Translations under genes and position numbers: made by a program | Part shown: positions 10,532-23,029 of the stretch, one piece after another | Layout: every line of letters begins with the position of its first letter | Position numbering within the stretch: position 1 is the first letter of the stretch | The notes under the pieces: model-generated | What the model saw: only the letters and a program-made list of their open reading frames with translations | What the model was told of the DNA's origin: nothing | Databases searched by the model: none | Source: Lantana camara | Lineage: Eukaryota > Streptophyta > Magnoliopsida > Lamiales > Verbenaceae | DNA: 64,000 bases | Reading direction: 5' to 3' | NCBI GenBank assembly: GCA_037501455.1 | Contig: CM074865.1 | Coordinates: forward strand, 8,009,001 to 8,073,000

Positions 10532-12784
10532 TGTTGGGAATAGTGCCCTGAAAATTCAATTTGTTGAATTAATTAAACTGAATTTACAACAAGTTATGAG
10601 TATTTCACATATTAATAATTAATGGCGTGTGGTGGTATTCTCATATGAAATGTGTTTCATAGGAAAAGACTTTGAATACCGAAATCACGTGTCATTAAAG
10701 TTCTAGTCGGTAAGATAAGAATATGTTCTTATCAAGACTATAACGTGGTTATATAAGATGATTAGTCTTTCGTCATAGGGAATGGTGATTCCAATTATAA
10801 CACGTTGATGATTTTCAATAGGATTGGAAACATCGAACTGGACCACTGAGATTAGTTATTTTATACTGCTATCTAAAATGAATAAAATCTCAGGAAGCAT
10901 TGTACTCTTAATCCTGATAATATTTCGGCTTTAGGCATGTAGTGTTAGTCACTGTAACATACTCGAAGTGAGGTCTCGGTAACGGGTGGCCAAAATACTT
11001 TGTATGTTCGGTGATTACATGAAATGCGCTAAAGAGTTATATTGATCGAGGAATATGTGGCCTTGCTGGAAGGTAAAAGATATTCTTGAAATAGATTTGC
11101 AAAAGTTCGAATTAAGACTTTAGCCAAAGCACTTCGCGTGATAACGTCACCGAAGTTGTATGTTGAATGTGTTTCACATACAGAGAATTTGAACTTAAGG
11201 CGAATCAATAAATTTCAAATTAGAGATGAAAAATAAATGATAGTAGTTGCAATTTATTTTTCATGGATATCTACACGGAGGAGTAAAATGCGAAATTATT
11301 CTAGATCGAGAAATTCGTGAATAATTTAATTAATTTTAGAGTGCAACAATATTCATTTAGTGGAATTAAATATTGTTAAACGGTAATTAATTATTATCAT
11401 GTGATGATAATATATTAACCCGTTTGGAGCTAAAATTAATTAGTCCTGCAGGTCCCCCTGCAAGCCCCAATTGAAAACCCAAAGAGAAAATATTAAAAGG
11501 AGAAAGAGAAATGAATTTTTCAAAATGTTTGAAAATAGCTAAGGGATTTATTTTAAGAAAATAAATCAAGTTCCAAAGAGTTGGAAATGCCCGAAATTTT
11601 ATTTTGGAGAAAATAAAATTTTAGATTTAAATTAAAAAAAAATCTGACGTGGCAAGGGGATGACGTGGCAGCTGACGTGGCGTGCCACGTCAGCAGAACG
11701 GGCCCCAGAAGGCGTTGACAGAGCGCCGCGTGGCGTGCCATGTGGATGGCCGAGATTTCGCCACGTCGCAGACCACGGACGGCCAAGATGCGACCGGGTC
11801 GGGTCACAAACCGGGTCGGGGTATGGGTCAACGGGCCGGACCAGCGGATAGGGTTGAACCGGACCGGACACGTGGCATCACCAGGATCGGCCACGTGTCG
11901 AACCGGTTCGGGCGGATCGGACCAAGGCCAAGAAACCCTAGGCCGCGAGTGCATGACACGCGCCGCCTTTAGGCGTCGTGTGAGGGAGCGTGAGGGGTCG
12001 GATTGCCGCGTTCTCGGCGGCGTTGGACTCATGGTGGAGAGACCTTCGACGTGGTCACCTCGGTTTGCGTGTCCAAGTGGTACACGCAAGTGGGGATGTG
12101 AAATGACCTTTTTGCCCTTACTTTTGTACGTAAAATGACCGTTTTGCCCTCGGGTTTTTGCCTATAAATAGGCTGACCCCCTCCCTCATTTCTCATTCAA
12201 CTTTGGGAGGTGGTTTTGGCTAGTTCTTAGCTTTGAAACCATATCCCTTTTTCTCCTAGTTAATTCCGATTCGTGTTGGAATTAATTTTAATTAGGTGTT
12301 TGTATAAAACGCATAATTTCGGGAGAATAAACCCTGAAAAGGGTGTTCTAGTTTAAAGTTTTATTTTCTCTAAGTATTTAGAGAAATACTTTCGGAGCCC
12401 ACACTCTGAGGGTGTCCCTGGGGTTATTGCAGGGAAGCTCTGCCGGTTTCACGAGCAGATCGGGTATCGGGTTCTCAGGAGGTGAATTCGAGGAGTTGGG
12501 AAAATGCCGTTAGTTAGCCATGTTTGCAGTACGGTAATATCTTTCAGTTATTTTATTTTAAGCATGATAAATTATGTGCTCTTAAGTGTTAATTGCATGT
12601 TAGATATTTATCTGCTTAAGTGATTTAAAATTAATTATCAATTGCATGTATATACTTGAGTAGATCCGGCTAAGTCTTCCGCTTTGTATTAAAATGTTTT
12701 AGAAATATTTTAATACTTTTATTATAATTAAAAAATTTAAAATGAGGTCCCGGACCGCTACTGTTCTAGGCCAACCTCCCAGCA
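10532..12784 (+). repeat. 3' LTR of Copia B (2253 bp)
   Basis: It starts TGTTGGGAATAG after the polypurine tract and ends CCCAGCA. Its last 1535 bp match 3875-5419. It contains the second copy of the ACGT cluster (11645-11692), the GC-rich island (about 11640-12110) and a TATA box (12163-12170). Confidence 0.88.
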
Positions 12785-12884
12785 GGTTCAATGTTCGTCA
12801 CACCTTCCTCTAGGCATGTGATCTTTGACAAAATCTTCAGGGACTTGTCTGGCAAAAGAGTAGTTTTCCAAACAAGTGGGGGGT
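12785..12884 (+). mobile_element. 3' internal remnant and polypurine tract of Copia C
   Basis: One hundred bases of non-LTR sequence end in AAGTGGGGGG (12874-12883), a Copia-type polypurine tract, directly before an LTR start. The rest of element C would lie to the left of element B, outside the window. No coding frame can be assigned. Confidence 0.6.
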
Positions 12885-13595
12885 TGTTGGATATGCTGTG
12901 CATATATATATAATTAAATGTTGGAGAATTAATATATATATGATTAATTGTTGGAGGATTAATCAATAATTATGCAAAGACATATCAAGAGTTGTTTGGA
13001 AAATGTGCATTAGTTTTGTGTCCCACATTGAAAAAGTAATACTAAGTAGACAGCTTTATATATTAAAAGGTTGTATGTGTTATTAAATTATGGGACCCAA
13101 GAGAGGACTAATGGGCTCACTCGCGGTGCGGTGCATTGCACCGCCCGAGCACGCGCACGCTCACAGGCTCGGGCTCGGGCTCGGGCATGGGCGAATGTGG
13201 CGTTTGATGGCGTACTTTGCACTTTTGAACCAATGTCCAGATACATCCAATCAATCCGTTGGCATCTGTAACAGCTGAGTGGTGGGCATTCATTGGGATT
13301 GAATTTCAGGTCATTACACCTGAAATTAATTTATTCAAATTCCCATTGCAGTTTTATTTGACCAACACTTGAGAGCTACAAATAGCTCCTTCCCTCACCT
13401 GAAAATATACAGCAAAACTCACCTGAATTCTGGCAAATTGCTATTGTCTGAATTCATATTTTTACCAGCTTAACATATATCCTAAAAGTAAATCGTCTGC
13501 AACCTTTAGTAAACTCAGAGAGTAGGGGCAATTAACACTTTAAGAATAGGGACTACCCTTATCATTTTGATCTCATTTCTCCCAATTTCTCAACA
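12885..13595 (+). repeat. LTR of Copia C (711 bp)
   Basis: It starts TGTTGGATATG after a polypurine tract and ends TTCTCAACA (TG...CA). It contains a short GC-rich patch with repeated GGGCTC near 13160-13195 and a promoter-like CTACAAATAGC near 13376. A small GC-rich frame here (about 13071-13278) has no recognisable domain. Confidence 0.65.
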
Positions 13596-13711
13596 GTAAG
13601 TAATAATTGGATGAATTGTTGTTATTTCAAATAATGTCCGTGTAATATCCAAGTAAAAAATTAATACACAATTTAATGTAAATTCTATCATCTAAGGAAG
13701 GTAATTATTAG

Positions 13712-15602
13712 TGAACTTTATTGCTTGTAATTAATTAATAAGTATCAAATCAATCAATGATCTGGCGGAAAAAGGTCGAAGTGATAAGGTTTAAAACTCT
13801 CTATTAACATAGAATTTTAAAAAAAGAAGAAAAACAAAAAACAAAAAAAAACAAACAAACCAATCTTCCCCCTTTCTCTCTTACGCAGAAGAAAACATAA
13901 ATTCCTGAACACAAAAAAAAAAAAAAACAAACAAGAATACTTTTTTTTAGATTTCAGAAAAGATAAAGATTTAGCAAAGAATATTGATATCTTCAAATCT
14001 AAAAAAAATAAAAACAGAGGTTTAGTGAAATAGATCCAAGAGAATAACTAGAAAATAGATTTGAGAGAACCTCGACGGCGTAAATATAAAAAGCAGACGG
14101 TAAAATAAATTTGAGTTGATTCGACCTGAAAGTTAAGTTTTTTTATAGATTCTTCACCACTATCACTTTTTTAAGTTGTTTTACCCATCAATTTTTAAAT
14201 CGCATTGGCTTATTAAAGAAATTCAATTTCGACTTGTGTGATATCTTCTGACATTGGAATTTATGTCGAGTCACTTGTACTTGATAATTTGTTTGCATAT
14301 TTTATAATAACATTTGTTTTTAAAAAAAAAATGGCAAAAAAAAAGTGCATATTTTTATTTTAAAAATGAAATAATAAAATTACATTTTCTGCATCTCAAA
14401 AAATATAAAAGATGCAAATAACATCTCCTGAGATTAATGGGTTAATTGTGATAGTTTGATTTGACATGGTGGAAATTAGAATCTTTATTATCAGTTATCA
14501 CATATTCACATCTATACTCATGATTTTCACGCATATAATTGCTCCAAAACTTTATTGCTTGTAATTAATTAATAAGTATCAAATCAATCAATAGGTTGAA
14601 GTGATGAGGTTTAAAACTCTCTTTTAACATAGAATTTTAAAAAATATAAAGAGAAAAAAAGATAGAGGTTTAGATAGAATTTAAAAAAAAAAAAAAAAAA
14701 GATAGAATTAAAAAAAAAAACTCTCTTCCCCCTTTCTCTCTTACTTTTTAGGGCAGAAGAATACATAAATTGATTTTAGATTTTAGAAAAGATAAAGATT
14801 TAGCAAAACACTTCAAATCTAAAAAAAGATAGAGCTTTAGCCAAACAGATCTAAGAGAATAATTAAAAAATAGATTTGAGAGAACCCTGATGGTAGAGTA
14901 GATATGAAACAGTTCTAAGTGAATAACTAAAAAATAGATTTGAGATAACCGAGACGGACGAGACGGTGGCGTAGATATGAAACACATCTAAGAGAATAAG
15001 TAGAAAATAGATTTGAGATAACCGCAACGGTGGCGTAGATATAAGAATAACTAAAAAATAGATTTGAGTCAATTCGACGTGAAAGTTAAGTTTCTTCATA
15101 AATTCGTCACGACAATCACTTTTTTAAGTTGTTTTTCGTGTCACTTCTTAAAGTTATTTTTTATTTTTTTGAACAGAACTTAAATATCTTTTTTAGAGTT
15201 TAGTTTAATCTTCTCCATAAAAGTGAAATATCTTTTTATTGAGCACGAGATAACTATTTAGTCAATCGCATTGGCTTGTTAAAGAAGATGCAATTTCAAT
15301 TTGTGTGATATCTTTTGACATTCGAATTTATGTCGAGTCGCTTGCACTTGATAATTTATCAGCATAAATTATAATAATATTTGTTATTTAAAAAATGTGC
15401 ATATTTTTATCTTAAAAATAAAATGATAAAATTACATTTTCAACCTCTCAAAAAATCTAAAAAATGCAAATAACATTTCGTGAGATTAATGGATTAATTG
15501 TTATAGTTTGATTTGACATGGTGGAAATTAGAATCTTTATTATCAGTTATCACATATTCACATCTATACCCATGATTTTCACGCATATAATTGCTCCAAA
15601 AC
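13712..15602. repeat. Tandem segmental duplication (two diverged units)
   Basis: The block starting CTTTATTGCTTGTAATTAAT at 13715 recurs at 14551, and the block around TTTGACATGGTGGAAATTAG occurs near 14460 and 15512, both followed by the same 80 bp. Unit 1 is about 13712-14548 and unit 2 about 14549-15602. The units have diverged by small indels and by expansion of an inner minisatellite in unit 2. Confidence 0.75.
14850..15075. repeat. Degenerate minisatellite, 55-75 bp period
   Basis: The motif AGAATAA-TA-AAAATAGATT followed by TGAG recurs near 14855, 14920, 14992 and 15045, with GGTGGCGTAGATAT segments between. A single copy is present in the paralogous unit at about 14035. Confidence 0.65.
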
Positions 15603-16689
15603 TGTTTTAGATTTGATTGAAAAGGAGAATAAAGACATAAAAATTTTCTTCGCTTGGTTAAAGTGGTAATATGAACTTTTTTTAAAAAATTTAAATGAAA
15701 ATTTTCAAATACAATAATATGATAGAACATGATAAAATAATATTTTTATAATTTTTTGGGTAAAACATTACCAAACATAAAAAAACAATGGAAATGGAGG
15801 ATATTTGTTGTGTTTTATGTGGGTGTGTTTGTTGAAAAATTCAGTATACATCCATAACTTGGTTGTTTATGTAATAAGTATAATGTTGATTGTGATCTTG
15901 AACGCGTGATATATTTTATTGGTTTGGTGTTATATCAGTTTATAAAATATTTTATTATCAAATTTATGGATATGAAATTAATATTATTAAGTAGAATTAT
16001 ACACTTAATTTGACTTGAATCTTGATAGACCCCGACATAATCCAAGAGAAATAATGATAGAATACTTTATGCAATTATACTGTTTTATTAATATGTTGAT
16101 TCATGGTCAAAATATTTAACTCAAATATGGAGAAAAAATGGCCTCCTATTCTTGCATTAGAGGAGCTTTGATTTAATTTCCTAATATATACAATAGTCGA
16201 GTTAAATTGTATGACTAAATTATATTTTTTATGTACAAAATTGTTAGGGTCAATGTAAGCATGATGCATGCTACATGGACGGTGGCTAGGGGCTACTGAC
16301 TACACAAAACTCCAAGAAAAAACTTTTAAATCCTTTGAATTTCAAGCACATTAATTTCATATTAATTTACCACGTTTTTGTTGGAATTTCTCCTCTCAAT
16401 CCACTTATAAATTACTTGACCCAAATGATCTCCTCCCACCTCCCCTTTCTTGCATTAGCCAATAATTATAGTTCCACCAAAAAAAAAAAAAAAGCCAATA
16501 ATTATTTTATCTAATTTTAACGATTTAACGTTATACTTGTTTGATTAGAGATTTTGTATCCCAATACTTAATTTAGAGTCAATACTATTTTTTCTATTTA
16601 ACTCAATAAAAGAGATTGAACTCCGTCAAGCTTGTACTAGTATTAAACAAGTATAAAGATTTGTAGGTGGTTGTTACTCTTTTCTTTTT

Positions 16690-16930
16690 TTTATCTCACA
16701 ATTTTCTCTCATGCAATTGAGTGAGAGATTAATCTCTCGAAGTACTAAAGGCGTTTTCCCACCAAATTGAATGAAATACTAATCTCCCGAGGTACTGAAG
16801 GCGTTATTTCACCCAATTGAGTGAAAGACTAATCTCTCGAGATATTGAAGGCGCACTCAACGTAGTTTTTTACATCCATAATGTTCGAACTTGAAACCTT
16901 ATTTAAGTGAACTCAAACCCTTATATATTC
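16690..16930. repeat. Dispersed repeat with triplicated inner unit
   Basis: A unit of about 65 bp (CAATTGAGTGAGAGATTAAT, CTCTCGA, ACTAAAGGCG) occurs three times, followed by GTAGTTTTTTACATCCATAA and TTTAAGTGAACTCAAA. A related single-unit copy lies at about 24695-24840. Class unknown. Confidence 0.55.
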
Positions 16931-16986
16931 ACTTGAACCAATTGTTGTTGATGGTGGTTGCTCTTCGCCATTCCACATGCGCTAGG

Positions 16987-17159
16987 CTATGATGCACGGA
17001 CACAGACACGGCGACACGGACACGATACGACACGGATACGGCGACACGGATTTTTTTTTTAATTTCCCACGTAAGGAGTGTCCGACACGAGTGTCCGACA
17101 CGACACGACATGACACGACACGGTAAAATGATATTTTTAGAAGTGTCCGTGCATCATAG
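16987..17159. mobile_element. Small inverted-repeat element (MITE-like), best copy
   Basis: Termini CTATGATGCACGGACAC and GTGTCCGTGCATCATAG are exact inverted complements. The flanks GCGCTAGG and GCGCTAGC give a 7-8 bp target duplication. The inside is rich in short CGACACGGA/ACACGAC repeats. 173 bp with no coding capacity. The 8-bp duplication suggests the hAT superfamily, but this is not proven. Confidence 0.75.
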
Positions 17160-17382
17160 GCGCTAGCTCTTCAAGCTCTGGATCGTTCGAATTATTTATT
17201 ATCATGATTATAACTAATTGTCTAATAAATACCATCGAATTATTATATAACAGGTTACAAACTAATAAAAATAATACAACAATATTTTGATCACGTCTTG
17301 ATTGAACTTGCGTAATTTATATTCAGAACACGAAAGGATCGTGAATGAATATATAGTGATAAAAGACTTAAGAAACCCATAC

Positions 17383-17531
17383 CTATGATGCATGAATATT
17401 TATTAAAATATTATTTTATCTTGTCATATTGTGTCAAACACCGTATTTGATATTTTTCACACAAGAAATTTAAGAAAAAAATTGGTGTCATTATATCCGT
17501 ATCTTATTATTGTATCCGTATTCGCGCATCA
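17383..17531. mobile_element. Diverged copy of the 16987 element
   Basis: It starts TATGATGCATGAATATT and ends GTATCCGTATTCGCGCATCAT, with the family's central TATTTGATATTTTTCACACA-like core. About 150 bp. Confidence 0.55.
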
Positions 17532-18300
17532 TACCTCATATATTTTTTAAGTTTATTATGTCATGGTTCCTAATGTTGACTCCTTCTATGTTTCACCAAA
17601 TTTAGGTTAGATCATTTCGTTCGTTCTTTTGACCAGACAAACATTTTCCCTTCTTTTATAAGTTCTACTTTGCGTTCAAAATTCTCATTGTTTTAGTAGT
17701 TGGAGTTGAAACTTATAGACCATTCCTAAATGGCTTCTCACAATTCTAATCATATGAGTTAATTAATTGACAAAATCTTCTTTTTAATGGGTGAGTAATT
17801 ATAACCAAAACTTTATTTGCAAATCAATATAATAAAAAGACGAATATTTATACTTATCTTATAGTTGGTAGAAATTATAAAAAAAAATGATTCATATAAT
17901 TGAATGTGTTCGACGAGTCAGATATCAAGACTTGAATTCCCTGAATTTCCCTGCAGCCGTATGATATAAGGGTCAATTTTTGCTGGAGTGTTCCTCTCTT
18001 TTGCTTCCTATATGTCAAATTGTCAATGTCGAATTAAATCCGGCAAGATATTTAAATTTTGGCTTATAGTTTTTGTGTTTATTAATTGTAGAGGGTCCCC
18101 AGTTGCCATTTAAAGATGAATTATTAGACCAAATTCCCTTATGCTAAAAATTTTAATTTAAATTCTGATATAATTATGTCACCCAAGAATTCTCTTTAAA
18201 TTCAGTCGATTTTGATCAAATTTGAATGATCAAATCCATGTTATTCTGAGACAAAAGAAGAAAATCAATCATCACTGTCCTTTTAAACTGTCACTTGTGT

Positions 18301-18700
18301 AGAGCTTTCTTACAAAGTACCAATCACCAAACATAGGAGAAAAGGAAAAAACATGTCCTCTAAGAATTAGTTCAGTATCATTGGATCTAGAGTTTGGATG
18401 CAACAGAAGATATTTACAGACAAAAACACTGAAGCAGCCAAATACAAGGGAAAAGGAAGATCAAACTACATACTATCAAGAAATAGAAAAATCAAACCAA
18501 AAAATAAACAAAACATTAACTAACCCAAGAAAGCAAGGAAAAAATAGGAAAACAAGATCACGGGTTTCTGTTCTTTTTTATTTATAACAACTTTCGGGCT
18601 GATTTTCTAACTATTTTTCTAAGATTCGAATTAGTAATCGATCTGTTTGTTCGCAGGTGCACGAACTCGGGAAAAAGATGACATCTTTTCTTGATGGGAG
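18301..18700 (-). other. Probable 3' untranslated and flanking region of BBX
   Basis: No gene is recognised between the stop of the BBX gene and the AT-rich DNA beyond. No clear polyadenylation site can be singled out. Confidence 0.4.
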
Positions 18701-19847
18701 CTACCAAAAATTTCTGGCTCTCTTGGTGGCACTTGAAAGTGAGCTGATCTGAGGAACAGCAAAAGAGTTATCTTCAGTGCTATTTTTTCTGCTGGATTTG
18801 ATGTTATTATTGTTGTTGTTGATGACAAATTCCTTCGACTGATCTTTGCAGAATCCATTTGCAGCCATCTCTAACGCTTGATTCTGTGTTAAATCATGCA
18901 ATCCCGGCGCCACTTGAGGGACCCAAAGCCCACCTTTTTCTGCTGGAAAACCACTCATATTGCTCTCAAAATCACCATCCCACAGAGGCAGCAGATCATC
19001 GTTTTCTCCATTCTAGAAAAGAAAATTTCACAAAAGTTACTAAAAATAGGATCTTTAAATCTATACATGGAGGAAAAAATTAGAAATTTAAACAGCAAAA
19101 TTACCTTAGAGAAACAGTAAGGAGAAGAATCAAGAAAATCTTCAACATGCCATCCTGGTAACATTTGGGTCAGATATTCTGAAATGCTGCTGCCTGAGAT
19201 TGGATTCAACGACCCATTTGAATTCCCTCCGTATATCAACTGGAAATTGTTTTTCTCAACTGGGTTTTCAAGATTTGCTGGAATCATCGAGGGAACATGC
19301 TTATTTTTCGGCTTGTCATTCGAGACTGAGACTGCATCAGAGGTGTTTTGAGCACCATTTTTACAGTTATTGTTAACAGTCAAAGTCGAGGAAGCTGATT
19401 CTGCCGAAGTTGGCGTCGATTCCGAATAAAGGGTCGGATTGGATGAAAGTTTCACACCAGTTAGAAGAAATCTCGTGTGTTTCTGTGTGTGTTCGTTAGC
19501 TTTGTGGATCGAAATGTCACACTCTCTGCACAGGATCGCCCTGTCTTGCTGACAGAACAAGAAAGCCCTTCTCTCCTAAATCAAAGAATTCAAATTTTCG
19601 ATTCAATTCTTAATCAAGAATGGAATAAAGAGTTTCAGGGAAGATGAGAAGTTGAATATACCTGGCAGATATCGCAGAGCGGCGCTTGTTTGGGGTCGGG
19701 GTGGTGGAGGGTGAAGCGCTGGTGTTTTCCGGCGAGCTTGTTGGCGTGGTGGACGCGGTGGTCGCAGGCGGCGCAGAGGGCGGCCTCGTCGGCGGTGCAG
19801 TAGACTTTTGCTTCATCTTTGTCACATACATCACACTGGATCTTCAT
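18701..19847 (-). CDS. BBX: Double B-box zinc-finger transcription regulator (BBX, no CCT domain)
   Basis: Three exons on the minus strand: 19847-19662, 19575-19105 and 19012-18701, with CAG|GT, AAG|GT donors and TAG acceptors, all phase 0, giving 322 residues. Residues 5-47 are B-box 1 (CDVCDKDEAKVYC ... HHANKLAGKH). B-box 2 (CDICQERRAFLFC ... HTQKHTRF) spans the first splice junction. The text after B-box 2 (FLLTGVKLS), the GWHVEDFLD block and the lack of a CCT domain place it with the two-B-box group that includes Arabidopsis BBX20-22, nuclear regulators of light-dependent development. The C-terminus has GLWVPQ, resembling the Val-Pro motif used to bind the COP1 ligase, and ends SATKRARNFW. 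No damage is seen. The exact orthologue (BBX21 or BBX22) is uncertain. Confidence 0.93.
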
Positions 19848-20239
19848 AGTTGTTTGGGTTTTTTTGTAATTTGTGGAAGAACTTGGAGAAATGTTGATCA
19901 GAGGGAGTGGAAATTGGAAAGATGGGGTGACATAAAAGGGGAAAGAGGGAAGAATTAAGGGATGGAGGTGGGGTATTAATAGATTATTTTATTACATCAA
20001 TTACTATTATTAGAAATGATATAGAATCTTCCATCTATACATATAAAATTGTATAAATAAGAGATTGCTGTACCAAACTACTTGGCTTCCCACTGAATTT
20101 TAACAAATTTAATGTTTATTTATTTGTGAAGATATAATTATTTATTTGTTCTTTGAATGATGCCAAGATTGAGTATGATTTTAATCTTTTCTTTATATTC
20201 TATCTATAATATACCGAGGGTTCTATGAATAGTATCTAA

Positions 20240-20580
20240 AAGTTGAAAAAATTCCCTTTAACTTCTCATTTTTAAAAAAGTTCTCATTTGCTCCCTAGAT
20301 GACAGACCAAATTCCCTTTAACTCCCCACGGTTGTATAAAAATTCAAGAATCGCGTACCCGAACCCCGAAATCACGTACTTAAATGCCCAAATGATGTAT
20401 TTAGGCTAAATACATCATTTGGGCATTTAAGTACGTGATTTGGGGGTTCGGGTACGCCATTCTTGAATTTTTATACAACCTTTCAAAAAAACGGAGAGTA
20501 AAGAGGAACTTTGATTTTCATCTGGGGAGTTCTGAGGAACTTTTTTGAAAGTGGAGAGTAAAAAGAAATTTGAGTTCTCA
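20240..20580. mobile_element. Foldback element with near-perfect inner palindrome
   Basis: 20331-20403 and 20407-20479 are inverted complements over about 73 bp with few mismatches, separated by 3 bp (CCGAACCCCGAAATCACGTA against TACGTGATTTGGGGGTTCGG). Weaker inverted similarity extends outward (TTCTCATTTGCTCCCTAGAT against ATCTGGGGAGTTCTGAGGAA), so the unit is about 340 bp. No coding potential. Confidence 0.75.
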
Positions 20581-20944
20581 TATGGGGATTTTTTGGGAAT
20601 TTCCCGAATATACGGATATAAGAGCTTATAAACTCTTTAAATAAATTTAGCCCAACACTCTTTTCAATCAGATTTCTTCGTCTTTAATATGACAAATTAG
20701 GAGTACGATTTTTGGTCTAAAGTCAATTGATAAATAGGATCCTACATAATATCATCCTTACACAAATTAAACATCACCTAACATATGTTGTGGACTTGAC
20801 CTATTTTTTCACATCTTAATTATATTAGAATTTTCAAATTGATGAGGAAGTAAGAGAGAAAACATTAATTAGTACAACAACTTATGAATATTAATGTCTT
20901 GATAACATAATAAATTTTATTGTTGAATCATATACTATGAGTAT

Positions 20945-21205
20945 TTTTTTCAACTTTTTATCTGAACTTTCAAATGTTTTAAATTATTGTCTATACTTTG
21001 TAAAAATTTCTAATCGACCATCTAGCTCTATTTTTGAGCTATTTCCCCGCTGAAATTACCTATGTGCATGCCTTTCCGGGGGCTAATTTTGGTCGGAGAA
21101 TAACACAAAATAAAGCTAGATGGTTGTCTGAAAAGAAAAATTACAAAGTAAAGGTGACATTTTAAATTATTTGAAATTTCTGATAAAAAATTAAAAAACA
21201 ACCAT
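20945..21205. mobile_element. Inverted-repeat element (MITE-like)
   Basis: The left arm (TTTTTATCTGAACTTTCAAA, GACCATCTAGCTCTATTTTT) pairs with the right arm (AAATAAAGCTAGATGGTTGT, TTTGAAATTTCTGATAAAAA). Arms of about 95 bp surround a 65-bp spacer. Target duplication not determined. Confidence 0.6.
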
Positions 21206-23029
21206 AATATAGGATTAAGTTGTTTTTCCCTGAATAATTCAATAGCCCCATGAAAAATAGTTATTATATTAGAATAAGCAATTCCAAAAATTTGAAAAAA
21301 GTAATTTTCTATTTCTAGATGAATATAATTAGTAATTATCTTTTACATTATTAATACATATTATGTCACTGCTAAAAATATTAATACATAATTAACTTTA
21401 ATAAAAGAATGATTTGTAATCAAGCATGGTGACCTTTTTGTGGGGCAAGCACGAGGAATCGTCATGTTGATGTATTTCTTTATTATTATTACAAAAGTTT
21501 AATAAAAGTAGCCAATCAAACAATGCCATATATGATATATCCCACATAAACACTTTATATAATTTTGCTACAAATAATTCAAATCTCCAAAAAGGAGACC
21601 TGATCATAACATATTAACATCATAAGATTTGTTTTCAGAGATTGTTAATAAGTATGAATTCTTTTATTGACCTATTTTCCAGGTCTTGGTCGAGAATAGG
21701 CATTTACAATATTAATTAATGTTATTAATCAATTAAATTATGACATATAATTAATTAATTATATTTCAATCTGATTCAAGTGTTGAATAAAGTAATAAGA
21801 ACTATCTATAAAATTTTCATTATACTAAGAATTTAAGCCCCAAATTATATGCTATTTGCAAGTATATAGGCTTTAATCTTTCTTGAAATAGTCAAAATTA
21901 ATATAGCCTTACAAGTTACAACTAACCATCACAAAAAGATTTTGTTTCGAGGTTGATACTAATAAATTAGATGAACTCTCTCTCCTACCAAGTTAGTCTT
22001 TTAGGAGGAATTATCTTGTTTGATCTATAAAAATTGATATCAAAACCGATGACTCGAAGTGATGATCTAGTAAAAGCTAACCGTAACTAACGAGAATGTT
22101 GATCGGCTTTAAGGGGGATCGATTGTCATGGACCCAAACAAATTGCACAGTTTGAAGGCAACTTTAACTTAATTAATTCAGTTAAAACAGTGTAATAAGG
22201 AGTAGAAGAATATTTTTATGTCTAACAGTGTAATTAGCGTGAGTTTTAGGTTTTATAATTACTTGAGTTCGGTCGATTTAATCAAGTATACGCAATATAA
22301 GACATACTTTTCAAATTATTTGTAAACGTTTAGAATGCAAAATGCTATTTTTATTTACAAAATTTCCTCCAAAAACCCTAATATTCAATAATTAATATCT
22401 ATAAACTATTCATAAACAATTTATCATAAAATTAAAGGTGTTACAACTTAAAATGGCAACTATGGAAAGGTTTTACACATGAAAATCTGAAATATCTAAT
22501 AATCTATACAAATGGAATGGAATATGCCGAGGAATCCAACTATATTGGTATGGGTCTCTATTTATGCTTGTCAGCAGATAGGCTGCCAATAACTCTTTTA
22601 TCACTTTTTAATTTTAATAATATTATAATATATTATAAAATAGACCAAATTCCAGAATTCGCGATGATGGGGTTGTCTCTACGAGAATATTTAAATATAT
22701 ATATATATATATATGGAGCATTAGATGGCCCATCTATATATAATTATATATATAAACAAATAATTTCTTTTTAGTTTTTATTGTTAGCTATATTTCTTTT
22801 GCATAAAGTTTGATGAATAGGTGTATATACAATACCATACAATTGTAAAGATATATTCTTATAATTTATCATGCGATAAACATATGATATAGTATTTAAT
22901 ACAATAGAACATAATGAAAATTATAATTTTAGATTGTTCAACTAAAATTTTATATATTTCCCTTAAAATAAAAATAAAATAAAATAAACTAAAATTTTTT
23001 ATATATATATATTTAGAGAGGACGGAATT

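Larger units (their letters stand above)
3875..12784 (+). mobile_element. Copia retrotransposon B (interrupted by A)
   Basis: Two near-identical blocks, 3875-5419 and 11250-12784, flank a decayed Copia internal region (5420-10531) with a tRNA-Met type primer site at its left and a polypurine tract at its right. These are the 5' and 3' LTRs. The first roughly 720 bp of the 5' LTR are displaced beyond the window by the insertion of A. The right flank after 12784 is the 3' end of another Copia element (C). Confidence 0.88.
13596..18300. other. AT-rich intergenic region
   Basis: No gene is recognised. It contains a tandem duplication of about 1 kb (13712-15602), a degenerate minisatellite, a triplicated CTCTCGA-type repeat and two copies of a small inverted-repeat element, listed separately. 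15610-16680 and 17540-18300 show nothing beyond AT-rich sequence and homopolymer runs. Confidence 0.7.
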
